Source: Actinomycetes bacterium (GTDB lineage: Bacteria; Actinomycetota; Actinomycetes; Mycobacteriales; Micromonosporaceae). Taken from it: a DNA stretch of 15,229 nt. The notes below the pieces were generated by a model. The model was not told the DNA's origin and searched no databases. It worked only from the letters and a program-made list of their open reading frames with translations. Each line of letters starts with the position of its first letter. The first letter of the stretch is position 1. The stretch lies in contig JAEZGP010000744.1 in the NCBI GenBank assembly GCA_023437285.1, forward strand, positions 1-15,229, in the 5' to 3' direction. The position numbers and the translations under genes were made by a program. Shown here piece after piece: positions 5,834 through 14,770 of the stretch.

Positions 5834-7711
5834 TCAGCGCCGGCGGGGGTCGTACTGCTGCTCCTGGTCGTAGCCGTCGTACTCGCCGTACTGCTGCTGG
5901 CCGTACTGGTTGCCGTAGGCCTGCTGCCCGCCGTACTGGCCGTTGTCGGGGGCCTGCTCGTAACCGCCGTACGGCTGTCCGCCGTACTCCTGGCCGCCGT
6001 ACTGGTGCCCGCCGTACTGGTTGTCGTAGCCGTTCTGCCCATAGCCCTGCGGCTGGTCGTAACCGCCCTGCTCGTAACCGGCCTGGTCGTAGCCCGCCTG
6101 ACCGCCGTAGCCAGCCTGGCCGCCGTAACCCGCCTGGCCCGCCTGACCACCGTAGCCGGGCTGCTGGCCGCCGTAGGCCTGGCCGCCGTCCTGGTAACCC
6201 TGGTCGTGCCCGTAGCCCTGCTGGTAGCCCTGGTCGTACCCTTGCCCGCCGTAGCCCGGCTGGTCGTACCCCGGCTGCTCGTAGCCCGGCTGGTCATAGC
6301 CCGGCTGGCCGTAACCAGGCTGGCCGTAGCCCGGCTGGCCGTGACCCTGGGCGTCGTAGCCCGGCTGGTCGTAACCCGGCTGCTCGTAGCCGCCCGCGGC
6401 GCCGTACGTCGCGCCACGCTGGCCGGCACCCGCCGTCGCCGGCGCGTACGGGTCGAAGTCGTCGTAGCCGTCGCTGTAACGGGGGTCGCGCGGCTGCGGC
6501 GGCCCGCCGTACTCCCCGGCGGCCCGGCGCTCGCGCGGGTCGTCGTACCCGTCGTCGTAGTCGCCGTACTCGTCGTCTTCGTCCTCCTCGCGCCGGCGAC
6601 GGCGCGCGCGGCGGATGCCGACGACGCCGGCGATGGCCAGCGCCAGGCCCACGGCGCCGATGGCCGCGGCGATGCGGGTGAGGTCGGAGGGAGACAACCG
6701 GTCGAACCAGCTCAGCGACGCGCCGGGGGATTGCAGCCCGCCGCCGGCGTTCTCGCCACTCGGCTCGGGCGCCTTTGGCACGTACGGGGTGTAGGAAAGA
6801 ATCTTGGGTGAGGCGTCCGAGTCGGTCTCGATGTTGGAGACGGTGTAGAAGAGCTTCCCGTCCGCGCTGTAGGTGATCGCCTCGCCCTGCGGCTCGTTCG
6901 GCAGCGGCGTGATGCGCGGCGTGCCCTCCGTGATCGCCTTGACGACGTCGCCGTCGGGAACATCGAACTCGTACGCGTCCGCGTAGGTGCGCACGACCAC
7001 CTTCGACCCGTCGGGCGACTTCGCGGCGCCGGTGACCTGGTTGCCCAGGACCGCGAGCGGGTTCTCCGTGTCGGTCTTCGGCGGCTTGAACTCGCCGACC
7101 TTCTCCAGCGGCACGCCGGTCGTGCTGTTGGCGACCAGCTTCTTCGCCGGCTTGAACAGCTGCGAGGTGCTGCCCTCGTTGGTGAGCACGATCGGGGTGT
7201 CGTCAGCGTCGAGCAGCAGGGCCTTGGCCTGGTGCTTCTCGTCCGGGTAGCTCATCCGGTAGATCGTCGCGGCGCTGCTGCGGTTGGCCGGCACCTTCCA
7301 TACGGCGATCGTCGGCCGGTTCTTGCTGTCGCCGAAGTCGGCGATCCACGCCGTCTTGCCGTCCTTGCCCAGGACGAGGTCCTGCGGGTCGCGCCGGGGC
7401 GCGCTGTTGGTGAAGGTGCTCGTCGTCTTGCACTTCTTGTCCAGCGTCACGAGGGACACGTTGTCGCTGTAACCCTGGGTGACCACCAGAAAGCCCGACG
7501 ACGTGGCGGCCAGGCCGGTGATGCTCTTGAGATTGGCGTCGCCGATGGTGCAGACGCTCTTGCCCGCCTTCGCCTCGCCGATGATGAGGTCGTCGGCGCC
7601 CGCCGAGGGCGTCGGCTCGGCGGCCGAGGCGACCGCGGCCGGGCCGACCGCCAGGGCGGCGGCGAGAAGTAAAGCGGAGGCCACGTGGTGGGGGGACAAG
7701 GCACGTCGCAT
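5834..7711 (-). CDS. Secreted propeller-like domain, single TM, Tyr/Gly/Gln-rich cytoplasmic tail; unknown function
   Basis: The protein is 625 residues and I do not recognise a named family. Residues 1-30 are a Sec signal peptide ([18 protein letters not shown], cleavage near ASA-AEP). Residues about 45-315 form a beta-rich extracellular domain with propeller-like segments ([35 protein letters not shown]) and two cysteines (54 and 94) that could pair. After a linker, one membrane helix (about 346-366) is followed by RRARRRRR and an acidic patch, so the remaining ~250 residues are probably cytoplasmic. That tail is about 17% Tyr, rich in Gly and Gln, and includes nine DQPGY-type pentapeptides. 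The frame stays open to 7819, but ATG at 7711 is chosen because the signal peptide starts there; no strong Shine-Dalgarno is visible. Codon 14 is a TTA. Confidence 0.85.
   Translation of the reverse strand: MRRALSPHHVASALLLAAALAVGPAAVASAAEPTPSAGADDLIIGEAKAGKSVCTIGDANLKSITGLAATSSGFLVVTQGYSDNVSLVTLDKKCKTTSTFTNSAPRRDPQDLVLGKDGKTAWIADFGDSKNRPTIAVWKVPANRSSAATIYRMSYPDEKHQAKALLLDADDTPIVLTNEGSTSQLFKPAKKLVANSTTGVPLEKVGEFKPPKTDTENPLAVLGNQVTGAAKSPDGSKVVVRTYADAYEFDVPDGDVVKAITEGTPRITPLPNEPQGEAITYSADGKLFYTVSNIETDSDASPKILSYTPYVPKAPEPSGENAGGGLQSPGASLSWFDRLSPSDLTRIAAAIGAVGLALAIAGVVGIRRARRRRREEDEDDEYGDYDDGYDDPRERRAAGEYGGPPQPRDPRYSDGYDDFDPYAPATAGAGQRGATYGAAGGYEQPGYDQPGYDAQGHGQPGYGQPGYGQPGYDQPGYEQPGYDQPGYGGQGYDQGYQQGYGHDQGYQDGGQAYGGQQPGYGGQAGQAGYGGQAGYGGQAGYDQAGYEQGGYDQPQGYGQNGYDNQYGGHQYGGQEYGGQPYGGYEQAPDNGQYGGQQAYGNQYGQQQYGEYDGYDQEQQYDPRRR
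6251..6385 (-). repeat. 15-bp coding repeat, (D/E/G)QPGY x9
   Basis: Nine consecutive 15-bp units encode [10 protein letters not shown], the degenerate DAQGH, three [15 protein letters not shown] and DQPGY in the cytoplasmic tail. Looser GGQAGY and QYGGH-type repeats continue to the end of the gene. Copy number probably varies between strains. Confidence 0.9.
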
Positions 7712-7815
7712 CGCATCAGTCTGGCAGAGCCGCGCTCGGGCTGCTGCCTCGGATCTGGCCGGGCGGACGGACGTGAGAGAAATCTTACGTATGTCAACGA
7801 TCCGCAGGCGGCGGT

Positions 7816-9240
7816 TCACACGGAGGTTGTCACGAACGGTGCCAGTTCGGCGGCGAGACCCTCATCGACCCGGGCCCGCACGACCGTTCCCTCGCCGGTG
7901 TGCTCGGAATGCAGCACCTCGCCGCGCTCGTGCAGCCGGGCCACCAGGTCACCCCGGTCGTACGGGACGACCGCCTCGACCTCGACGGCCGGGCGGGGCA
8001 GCCGGGCCTCGACGGCCGAGCGCAGCTCGGTGAGGCCCACGCCGGAGTGCGCCGAGACGAACACGGCGTCGGGCCAGGTGCGCTTGAGGCGCAGCAGGGT
8101 CTCCTCGCTCGCCGCGTCCACCTTGTTGATCACCAACAGCTCGTTGAGCCGCTCGGCGCCGACCTCGGCGAGTACCTCGTGCACCGCGCGGACCTGCTCC
8201 TCCGGGTCGGGGTGCGAGCCGTCGACCACGTGGACGACCAGGTCAGCCTCGCCGACCTCCTCCAGCGTCGAGCGGAACGCCTCGACGATGTGGTGCGGCA
8301 GGTGGCGGACGAATCCGACGGTGTCCGACAGCGTGTAGACGCGTCCGTCGGCGGTGCGCGCCTGCCGGACGGTCGGGTCGAGCGTGGCGAACAGCGCGTC
8401 CTCGACGAGGACGCCCGCGCCGGTGAGCCGGTTGAGGATGCTGGACTTGCCCGCGTTGGTGTAGCCGGCGATCGCCACGGCCGGTACGGCGTTGCGGCGG
8501 CGACCGGCCCGCTTGGTGTCGCGGATCTTACGCATCGCGGCGATCTCGCGCTTGAGCTTGGAGATGCGGGCCCGGATGCGGCGCCGGTCAGTCTCGATCT
8601 TGGTCTCACCGGGGCCACGGGTGCCCACGCCGCCGCCCGCGCCGCCGCCACGGCCGGAGCCGCCGGCCTGGCGCGACAGCGCCTCGCCCCAACCGCGCAG
8701 GCGGGGCAGGAAGTACTGAAGTTGGGCCAGCTCGACCTGGGCCTTGCCCTCCTTGCTCTTCGCGTGCTGGGCGAAGATGTCCAGGATCAGGGCGGTCCGG
8801 TCGATGACCTTGACCTTTATCCGGCTTTCCAGCGTACGCAGCTGGCTGGGCGAGAGCTCACCGTCGCAGATCACGGTGTCCGCCCCGGAGGAGAGCACCA
8901 CCGAGACCAGCTCGTCGACCTTGCCCCGGCCGATGTAGGTCGACGGGTCGGGGCGGGTGCGCCGCTGGATGAGCCCCTCGAGCACCTGCGAGCCGGCCGT
9001 CTCGGCCAGCGCCGCGAGCTCCGTCAGGGAGTTCTCCGCGTCGGTCACGGTCCCCTCGGTCCACACGCCGACCAGCACGACACGCTCGAGGCGCAGCTGC
9101 CGGTACTCGACCTCGGTGACGTCCACCAGCTCGGTGGACAGGCCGGCGACGCGGCGCAGCGCGTTGCGCTCTTCGAGGTCGTACTCACCCGTGGTCGTCG
9201 GGGACTCGTCGAACTCCGGTACCAGTTCCTTTTTAGCCAT
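7816..9240 (-). CDS. hflX: Ribosome-associated GTPase HflX
   Basis: HflX is a translational GTPase that binds the 50S subunit and splits stalled or stressed ribosomes. The 474-residue protein has the N-terminal HflX domain ([10 protein letters not shown] at about 102-111), a glycine-rich linker (193-206), the [14 protein letters not shown] signature near 209-222, and a GTPase domain with G1 GYTNAGKS (259-266), G2 LDPT (287-290), G3 DTVGF (306-310), G4 NKVD (372-375) and G5 SAHSG (396-400). All nucleotide-binding motifs are intact. The start is ATG at 9240, with only GGG nearby as a ribosome site. The downstream membrane gene begins 104 bp later on the same strand. The malic enzyme gene diverges from it across 69 bp. 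Confidence 0.97.
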   Translation of the reverse strand: MAKKELVPEFDESPTTTGEYDLEERNALRRVAGLSTELVDVTEVEYRQLRLERVVLVGVWTEGTVTDAENSLTELAALAETAGSQVLEGLIQRRTRPDPSTYIGRGKVDELVSVVLSSGADTVICDGELSPSQLRTLESRIKVKVIDRTALILDIFAQHAKSKEGKAQVELAQLQYFLPRLRGWGEALSRQAGGSGRGGGAGGGVGTRGPGETKIETDRRRIRARISKLKREIAAMRKIRDTKRAGRRRNAVPAVAIAGYTNAGKSSILNRLTGAGVLVEDALFATLDPTVRQARTADGRVYTLSDTVGFVRHLPHHIVEAFRSTLEEVGEADLVVHVVDGSHPDPEEQVRAVHEVLAEVGAERLNELLVINKVDAASEETLLRLKRTWPDAVFVSAHSGVGLTELRSAVEARLPRPAVEVEAVVPYDRGDLVARLHERGEVLHSEHTGEGTVVRARVDEGLAAELAPFVTTSV

Positions 9241-9309
9241 CCCATCGATCGTGCCACGTCGGGGGACGTCGGTGCACCCCAGTTACGACCGGCGCGGCAC
9301 AATGCCAGC

Positions 9310-10746
9310 GTGACCAACCGTCTGCCCAGTGCCGGGTTCTCGATCACTGTCCGTGTGGCCGTCACGGCCGACGCCTCGGCCATCGGCCGCCTGACCACCT
9401 GCGTGGGTTCCGCCGGGGCCATCGTCACCGCCCTCGACGTGGTCGACTCCGACCACACGCGGATCATCGCCGACCTCACGTGCGACACCGCCGACGCGGC
9501 GCACGCGGCGGCGGTCTCCTCCGCGCTGGCGGAGCTGCCCGGCGTCGAGGTCCGCAAGGTCAGTGACCGCACGTTCCTGCTTCACCTCGGCGGCAAGATC
9601 GAGGTCACCCCCAAGATCGCCCTGCGTACCCGCGACGAACTGTCCCGCGCGTACACCCCGGGCGTGGCCCGCGTGTGCCTGGCCATCGCCGAGAACCCCG
9701 AGGACGCCCGGCGGCTGACGATCAAGCGCAACACCGTGGCCGTGGTCACCGACGGCAGCGCCGTGCTCGGCCTGGGCAACATCGGGCCGGCCGCCGCGCT
9801 GCCGGTCATGGAGGGCAAGGCGGCCCTGTTCAAGCGCTTTGGCGGGGTCGACGCGTGGCCGGTCGTGCTCGACACCCAGGACACCGACGAGATCGTGCGC
9901 ATCGTGCAGGCGATCGCCCCCGCGTACGGCGGCATCAACCTGGAGGACATCGCCGCGCCGCGCTGCTTCGAGATCGAGGAGCGGCTGCGTGGCCTGCTCG
10001 ACATCCCGGTCTTCCACGACGACCAGCACGGCACCGCGATCTGCGTGCTGGCCGCCCTGACGAACGCGCTGCGGGTCGTGGGCAAGAACATCACCGACGT
10101 ACGGGTCGTGGTGAGCGGCGCCGGGGCCGCCGGTACGGCGATCATGAAGCTGCTGCTGCGCCAGGGCGTGGGCGATCTCATCGCGTACGACCGCAACGGC
10201 GCCCTGCACCGGGGCATGCCCGACCTGAGCCCGTCGTGGCAGTGGCTGGCGGACAACACCAACGCCGACAACTACTCCGGCGACCTGGCTGGCGCGATCC
10301 GGGGCGCCGACGTGTTCATCGGGGTGAGCGCCCCCAACCTGCTCACCGGCGCCGACATCGCCGGCATGGCCAAGGACGCCATCGTCTTCGCCCTCGCCAA
10401 CCCCGACCCCGAGGTCGACCCGCGGCAGGCCCGCGAGCACGCGGCGATCGTCGCGACGGGCCGCTCCGACCAGCCCAACCAGATCAACAATGTGCTGGCG
10501 TTCCCGGGCGTGTTCCGGGGCATGCTGGACGCGGGCGCCCGCGAGTTCACCCCCGACATGGCCCTGGCCGCCGCCCAGGCCATCGCCGACGTGGTCGGCG
10601 AGGAGAAGATCAACGCGAGCGTCATCGTGCCGAGCGTGTTCGACGCCCGGGTCGCCCCGGCGGTCGCCGCCGCCGTACGAGCCGCCGCGAAGGACGTCGC
10701 CCGCGCCACGCTCAGCGCGGACCTGGACCCATCGGAGCCCGCTTAG
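9310..10746 (+). CDS. Malic enzyme with N-terminal ACT domain (NAD(P)-dependent, decarboxylating)
   Basis: It oxidatively decarboxylates malate to pyruvate and CO2, linking the TCA cycle to pyruvate and reducing power. The 478-residue protein has an ACT domain (about 9-85), likely an amino-acid or allosteric sensor. The malic enzyme core follows: YTPGVA with catalytic Tyr115, Lys170 in MEGKA, metal ligands in NLEDI (Glu212, Asp213) and FHDDQHGT (Asp237/238), the Rossmann glycine motif SGAGAAG (269-275), and DQPNQINNVLAFPG (387-400). The cofactor cannot be fixed from sequence. The GTG start at 9310 is chosen because it directly precedes the ACT domain; no Shine-Dalgarno is evident, so leaderless translation is possible. 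It lies on the strand opposite hflX and dapF and converges on dapF with 16 bp between stops. Confidence 0.95.
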   Translation: MTNRLPSAGFSITVRVAVTADASAIGRLTTCVGSAGAIVTALDVVDSDHTRIIADLTCDTADAAHAAAVSSALAELPGVEVRKVSDRTFLLHLGGKIEVTPKIALRTRDELSRAYTPGVARVCLAIAENPEDARRLTIKRNTVAVVTDGSAVLGLGNIGPAAALPVMEGKAALFKRFGGVDAWPVVLDTQDTDEIVRIVQAIAPAYGGINLEDIAAPRCFEIEERLRGLLDIPVFHDDQHGTAICVLAALTNALRVVGKNITDVRVVVSGAGAAGTAIMKLLLRQGVGDLIAYDRNGALHRGMPDLSPSWQWLADNTNADNYSGDLAGAIRGADVFIGVSAPNLLTGADIAGMAKDAIVFALANPDPEVDPRQAREHAAIVATGRSDQPNQINNVLAFPGVFRGMLDAGAREFTPDMALAAAQAIADVVGEEKINASVIVPSVFDARVAPAVAAAVRAAAKDVARATLSADLDPSEPA

Positions 10747-10762
10747 GCCCCATCGGCGGTGG

Positions 10763-11620
10763 TCAGGACAGCCGCAGGCGGCCCAGGTTGACCTCGCCGC
10801 TCGCCACGAGGACGGCCGGGCCGGCCAGCACGCAGCGGTCGGGGGCGATGGTGACGGTCAGCCGCCCGCCGGGCACGTCCACGGCGACGATGCCTGCCGC
10901 GCGCGGCTCAGTGCCCAGCGCGCCGGACAGCGCAACGGCCGCCACGGCGCACGCGCCGGACCCGCAGGACAGCGTCTCCCCCGAGCCGCGCTCGATCACC
11001 CGCATGGCGACGTGCAGGTCGACGCCGGGGACCGGGTCGGGGCGGACCACGACGAACTCGACGTTCGCCGACTCGGGGAACGCGCCGGGATCCAATCTCG
11101 GCACGGCGCTCAGGTCCAGCGGCTCCAGCGCCGGCACCGGGCAGACCAGATTGGGATTTCCGCAGGTCGCGGCCACGCCGGTGAAGGTCACTTCGCCCAC
11201 ATCGGCCGCACCAGGGCCGCCCACGACCGGCACCGGCATGGACGCCGCCACCTCGTCGCCCACCTCCGCGACGACGACCCCGGCCCGGGTGAGCACGGTG
11301 ACGGTGGACTGCTTGGCGAGGCCGGCCTCGACCAGGTACCGGGCGAACACCCGTACCCCGTTGCCGCACATCGCGGCCAGCGACCCGTCCGAGTTCCAAT
11401 AGTCCATGAACCACTCGGCCTCGGCGGCCCGGTGCGCGACTTCCGGGTGCGCGGCCGTACGCACGACCCGCAGCACCCCGTCCCCGCCGACCCCGAACCG
11501 CCGGTCGCACACGGCGGCGACGAGCTGCGGCGTCAGCACCAGCAACCCGTCGGGGTCGGGCAGCACGACAAAGTCGTTGCCCGTCCCGTGGCCCTTGGCG
11601 AAATAAACGGAGGTGTTCAT
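10763..11620 (-). CDS. dapF: Diaminopimelate epimerase
   Basis: DapF converts LL- to meso-diaminopimelate, the last common step for lysine and for peptidoglycan cross-linking residues. The 285-residue protein has both catalytic cysteines: Cys85 in MCGNGVR and Cys219 in SCGSGAC. Other family motifs are KGHGTGNDF (9-17), RRFGVGGDG (40-48) and ERGSGETLSCG (210-220). The start is ATG at 11620, just before the KGHGTGNDF motif. ATGs at 11629 and 11632 are possible, and none has a clear ribosome site. Odd: the usual GNPH motif reads GNPN here (154-157). The gene converges with the malic enzyme gene. It belongs to the miaA-dapF-hflX neighbourhood, though a large plus-strand gene separates it from miaA. 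Confidence 0.96.
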   Translation of the reverse strand: MNTSVYFAKGHGTGNDFVVLPDPDGLLVLTPQLVAAVCDRRFGVGGDGVLRVVRTAAHPEVAHRAAEAEWFMDYWNSDGSLAAMCGNGVRVFARYLVEAGLAKQSTVTVLTRAGVVVAEVGDEVAASMPVPVVGGPGAADVGEVTFTGVAATCGNPNLVCPVPALEPLDLSAVPRLDPGAFPESANVEFVVVRPDPVPGVDLHVAMRVIERGSGETLSCGSGACAVAAVALSGALGTEPRAAGIVAVDVPGGRLTVTIAPDRCVLAGPAVLVASGEVNLGRLRLS

Positions 11621-11803
11621 CGCGCCCATCATGGCGCACGCCCGAGGCCTTCGACGAAGAGCCGCCTCAAAGATCACAAATCCGTCTCAGGTCTTTGACG
11701 CCCACAGAGGTCGGCCCTGGTGCCCACTGCCGGCAGGCACGCGCACGATCACCAAGTGTGGTACGCAGTCCGACGCCACCTCGGTCCTTTCCTGGAGCGT
11801 CCC

Positions 11804-14770
11804 ATGACCCGACGCCGCGTGCTTCCCCTCGCCGTCTCCCTCGCCTTGTCCATGGCCACCATCAGCATCGTCAACGGCTCCACCGGCGCGGCGGGTCAGC
11901 GTACGGCCGCCTCGCCACACGCGGCGCCAGATTCCACCGCGGTCCGGCCCGCGCGCGCGATCGACCGCGCCTCGCTGGCGGGACCGCAGGCCCTCGTCCT
12001 GCCAGGCCAGGCATCAGTCGTGCCGCCGCGCATCCCGTTGCCCGACAGGACGACCAGTACCCGCGCCACGCGCGCCATCGCGCCGGAACTGGTCACCTCA
12101 CCGGCCCCCAAACTGCCGACCGGGGTATCCCTGAGAGTTTCCTCGGCCCACGAGCTGCTGGTGAATGAGGCGGACGCGCGCCTGATCATGAACGCCGGGT
12201 ACGAAGGTCTGATCAGCACCGGCTTCGACGGGTCCAACCAGGTCGCCGTCTATCCCGGCGAATCGATGACATCCATGGTCCTCGACGAGGCTCATCACCG
12301 GCTCTACGCCGCAACCCGCTCGGGCAAAATCGCCGTGATCGACACGACGACGTTCACGGCGGTGAACCTGTGGGACACCTATGAGTCCGCCAACGTCAGC
12401 CCGATTGCGTACGCGGGCGGAAAGGTGTGGTTCTACGACTACTACCGGGCAGGAACGGGCGACAAGGCCGAACTTCAGACCATCGATGTGGCCACCGGCG
12501 CCCACCAGAGCGTGACCGTGCCTGGCGTGGACCAGGTGAGCGCGGTCAGTACGGTGCCGGGCCAGCCTGACACGTTGTCAGTGACGTTGAGCGCCCACGC
12601 CGACGACCCTGACGCCACGCAGCAGTGGTTCACCGCCGCGGGCACGACCCTCACTCCTGGACCGCGGCTGCCTGCGGGCTGCGGCACCACGTACACCTCC
12701 GACAACTCCCACGTGCTGTGCGACGGGACGCTGCGCACCGTGCCCGGCTTCGCCGCCGACGGCACGTACGCCACGACGTTCGGCCGCGTGGCCGCCGCGA
12801 CCAAGGACGCGATGGCATACGCGGGCTCGAGCTGCTCCGACACCAAACCCATCGTGTCCGTGGTGCGCAACGGGAACTCCGCGGCGAACCGCACCTACTG
12901 GGAGCAGTACCGGTCGGCGGGTGCGATGGCATACAGCCGCGACGGGCGGACCCTGTACCTCGTCACGCAGGTTTCGTGTGGCACCACCAACCCCGCCAGG
13001 CTGCGGGTGCTCAAGGAGCCGAACCTCGGCGCGACAACGATCAGCCTCGACGTGCGGCCGCGCACCGCGGTCGGCGCCGTGGCCACGGTCACCGGCGCGT
13101 TGTCGTTCCAGGGCGAGACGTACGCGGGCAGCCACCCTGTGCGCGTCACCCGTACCGACAACGCTGGCGTACACCCGCTCGCCGACGTCGTGCCGGACTC
13201 CAGCGGCGCTTTCGCTGTTGACGACCCGGCGACGCCGCTGGGTCTGGCCACGTATACCGCGACGTTCGACACCGACGGCGTGCGCGCCTCCGCGACCGTG
13301 TCGGCCGGGACCACGCGGACGGTCCCCTGGGACCTCAACGCTGACGGCTATGCCGACACGGTGGTCGGCGCCCCCGGCGAGGACCTCGGGTCGACCCCGA
13401 ACACCGGCGCCCTGACCGTGCTGTACGGCAAGGCCACCGGCGTCAGCGGTGCCGGCAGCATATCGATCGACCAGGACAAGGCCGGCGTGCCGGGCGGCAA
13501 CGAGTCGGGTGACGCCTTCGGCTACTCCTCCGCAAGTGGGGACTTCGACCACGACGGCTTTGCCGACGTCGCGGTCAGCGGAATCGGCGAGGACACCGGC
13601 TCGGCCAAGAACTCCGGCGCGATCTGGATCTTCTACGGGTCCCGGACCGGACCGGCGCTCGGCCGCACAAAGATGATCACTGTTGCTAACACCATCTACG
13701 GTGCCGGCACGCTCCGGTCGGGTGCCGGCTTCGGCGCGGCGCTCGCGGCGGGCGACTTCAACGGCGACGGTCACGACGACCTCGCCGTCGGCGCGGTCGG
13801 GCTCGAGCACGTCATAGTCCTCTACGGCACGACGGCCGGCCTGGACGCCAGCGCCCAGGGCATGGACTACCTGCAGCCAGGTTCCTACGGGGTGCCCGAC
13901 AGCTACTCCACGTTCGGTTGGTCGCTGTCGGCCGGCGACATCAATGGCGACGGCAGGGACGATCTCGCGGTCGGGTCGCCGTTCGACTACAAGGACAAGA
14001 ACTACTCGGTCGGGTCGGTCGCGGTGCTCTACGGGCAGGCCACGGGCCTGCAAAGCCTCAAGGGAAGCCAGCGGTTCACGCCCGACACCTCCGGTGTACC
14101 CGGGTCGTCGCACGTGTTCGGCACGAAAGACCTCCCGGACTCCTTCGGCTGGCAGGTCGTGCTCGCCGACGTCAACGGCGACGGGAAAGCCGACCTTTCC
14201 GTCGGCGCACCCGGTACCCCCGTCACCAACACCAGTAAGCGCCAGGACGCCGGTACGGTCACGGTTTTGCTCTCCACCGGTACGAAAATCGGCACGACCG
14301 GGGCGAAGCTCTTCAGCCAGGACACCGCCGGCATCCCCGGCAACGCCCGCACGAACGACTACTTCGGCGACGTCATGGCAGCGGGGCACACCAACAACGA
14401 CAGGTACGCGGACGTCGTCGCGTACTCATCGGGCGACTACCTCGTGACCGTGATCCGCGGCGGTTCGGCAGGGCTGTCCGGCAGCGCCGTCGGCTGGACC
14501 CAGAACTCCACGGGCATCCCCGGCGCGACGGAGGCCGAGGACGCCTGGGGTGCCAGCCTGCGCTTTGCCCATTTCAAGGGCATCGGCGCACCACAGGGCA
14601 TGATGGTCGGCGCGCCCGGCGAGAACTCCGGCAGCGGCGCGGTGACCTTCATCTACGCCACCGACTCCGGCCTCACCGGCACCGGCTCGGTCAGCCTCTC
14701 CCAGAACTCCAGCGGCGTGCCAGGGGGCTCGGAGAAGGGCGACGGATTCGGCGCCTTCTTCACGTACTAG
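11804..14770 (+). CDS. Large secreted FG-GAP (integrin-alpha-like) propeller protein
   Basis: A 988-residue exported protein of unknown role. The N-terminus (MTRRRVLPLAVSLALSMA) is a signal peptide, with a Tat-like TRRRVLP start but no full Tat consensus. Residues about 110-415 look like a YVTN/WD-type beta-propeller (LDEAHHRLYAATRSGKIAVID) with four cysteines (293, 306, 344, 392). Residues about 415-505 are a small Ig-like or carboxypeptidase-regulatory-like module. Residues 508-988 are FG-GAP blades with calcium loops DLNADGYAD (510), DFDHDGFAD (580), DFNGDGHDD (651), DINGDGRDD (712) and DVNGDGKAD (789), a degenerate HTNNDRYAD (862) and a loopless last blade. No anchor or sorting motif is seen, so it is probably released. 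The ATG follows GGAG (11794-11797) by 6 nt. It stops in the same CTAG as miaA. Adhesion or carbohydrate binding is plausible but not shown. Confidence 0.93.
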   Translation: MTRRRVLPLAVSLALSMATISIVNGSTGAAGQRTAASPHAAPDSTAVRPARAIDRASLAGPQALVLPGQASVVPPRIPLPDRTTSTRATRAIAPELVTSPAPKLPTGVSLRVSSAHELLVNEADARLIMNAGYEGLISTGFDGSNQVAVYPGESMTSMVLDEAHHRLYAATRSGKIAVIDTTTFTAVNLWDTYESANVSPIAYAGGKVWFYDYYRAGTGDKAELQTIDVATGAHQSVTVPGVDQVSAVSTVPGQPDTLSVTLSAHADDPDATQQWFTAAGTTLTPGPRLPAGCGTTYTSDNSHVLCDGTLRTVPGFAADGTYATTFGRVAAATKDAMAYAGSSCSDTKPIVSVVRNGNSAANRTYWEQYRSAGAMAYSRDGRTLYLVTQVSCGTTNPARLRVLKEPNLGATTISLDVRPRTAVGAVATVTGALSFQGETYAGSHPVRVTRTDNAGVHPLADVVPDSSGAFAVDDPATPLGLATYTATFDTDGVRASATVSAGTTRTVPWDLNADGYADTVVGAPGEDLGSTPNTGALTVLYGKATGVSGAGSISIDQDKAGVPGGNESGDAFGYSSASGDFDHDGFADVAVSGIGEDTGSAKNSGAIWIFYGSRTGPALGRTKMITVANTIYGAGTLRSGAGFGAALAAGDFNGDGHDDLAVGAVGLEHVIVLYGTTAGLDASAQGMDYLQPGSYGVPDSYSTFGWSLSAGDINGDGRDDLAVGSPFDYKDKNYSVGSVAVLYGQATGLQSLKGSQRFTPDTSGVPGSSHVFGTKDLPDSFGWQVVLADVNGDGKADLSVGAPGTPVTNTSKRQDAGTVTVLLSTGTKIGTTGAKLFSQDTAGIPGNARTNDYFGDVMAAGHTNNDRYADVVAYSSGDYLVTVIRGGSAGLSGSAVGWTQNSTGIPGATEAEDAWGASLRFAHFKGIGAPQGMMVGAPGENSGSGAVTFIYATDSGLTGTGSVSLSQNSSGVPGGSEKGDGFGAFFTY

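Noticed and set aside
7792..7797. TTGACA (minus strand) as promoter of the tail-protein gene
   Set aside because: It is a perfect -35 hexamer in the right gap, but no convincing -10 lies 16-19 bp downstream, so it is not annotated as a promoter.
7900..9309. Extension of the malic enzyme frame to 948 residues
   Set aside because: The upstream portion lies antisense to hflX and is a high-GC shadow frame. The ACT domain begins immediately after GTG 9310.
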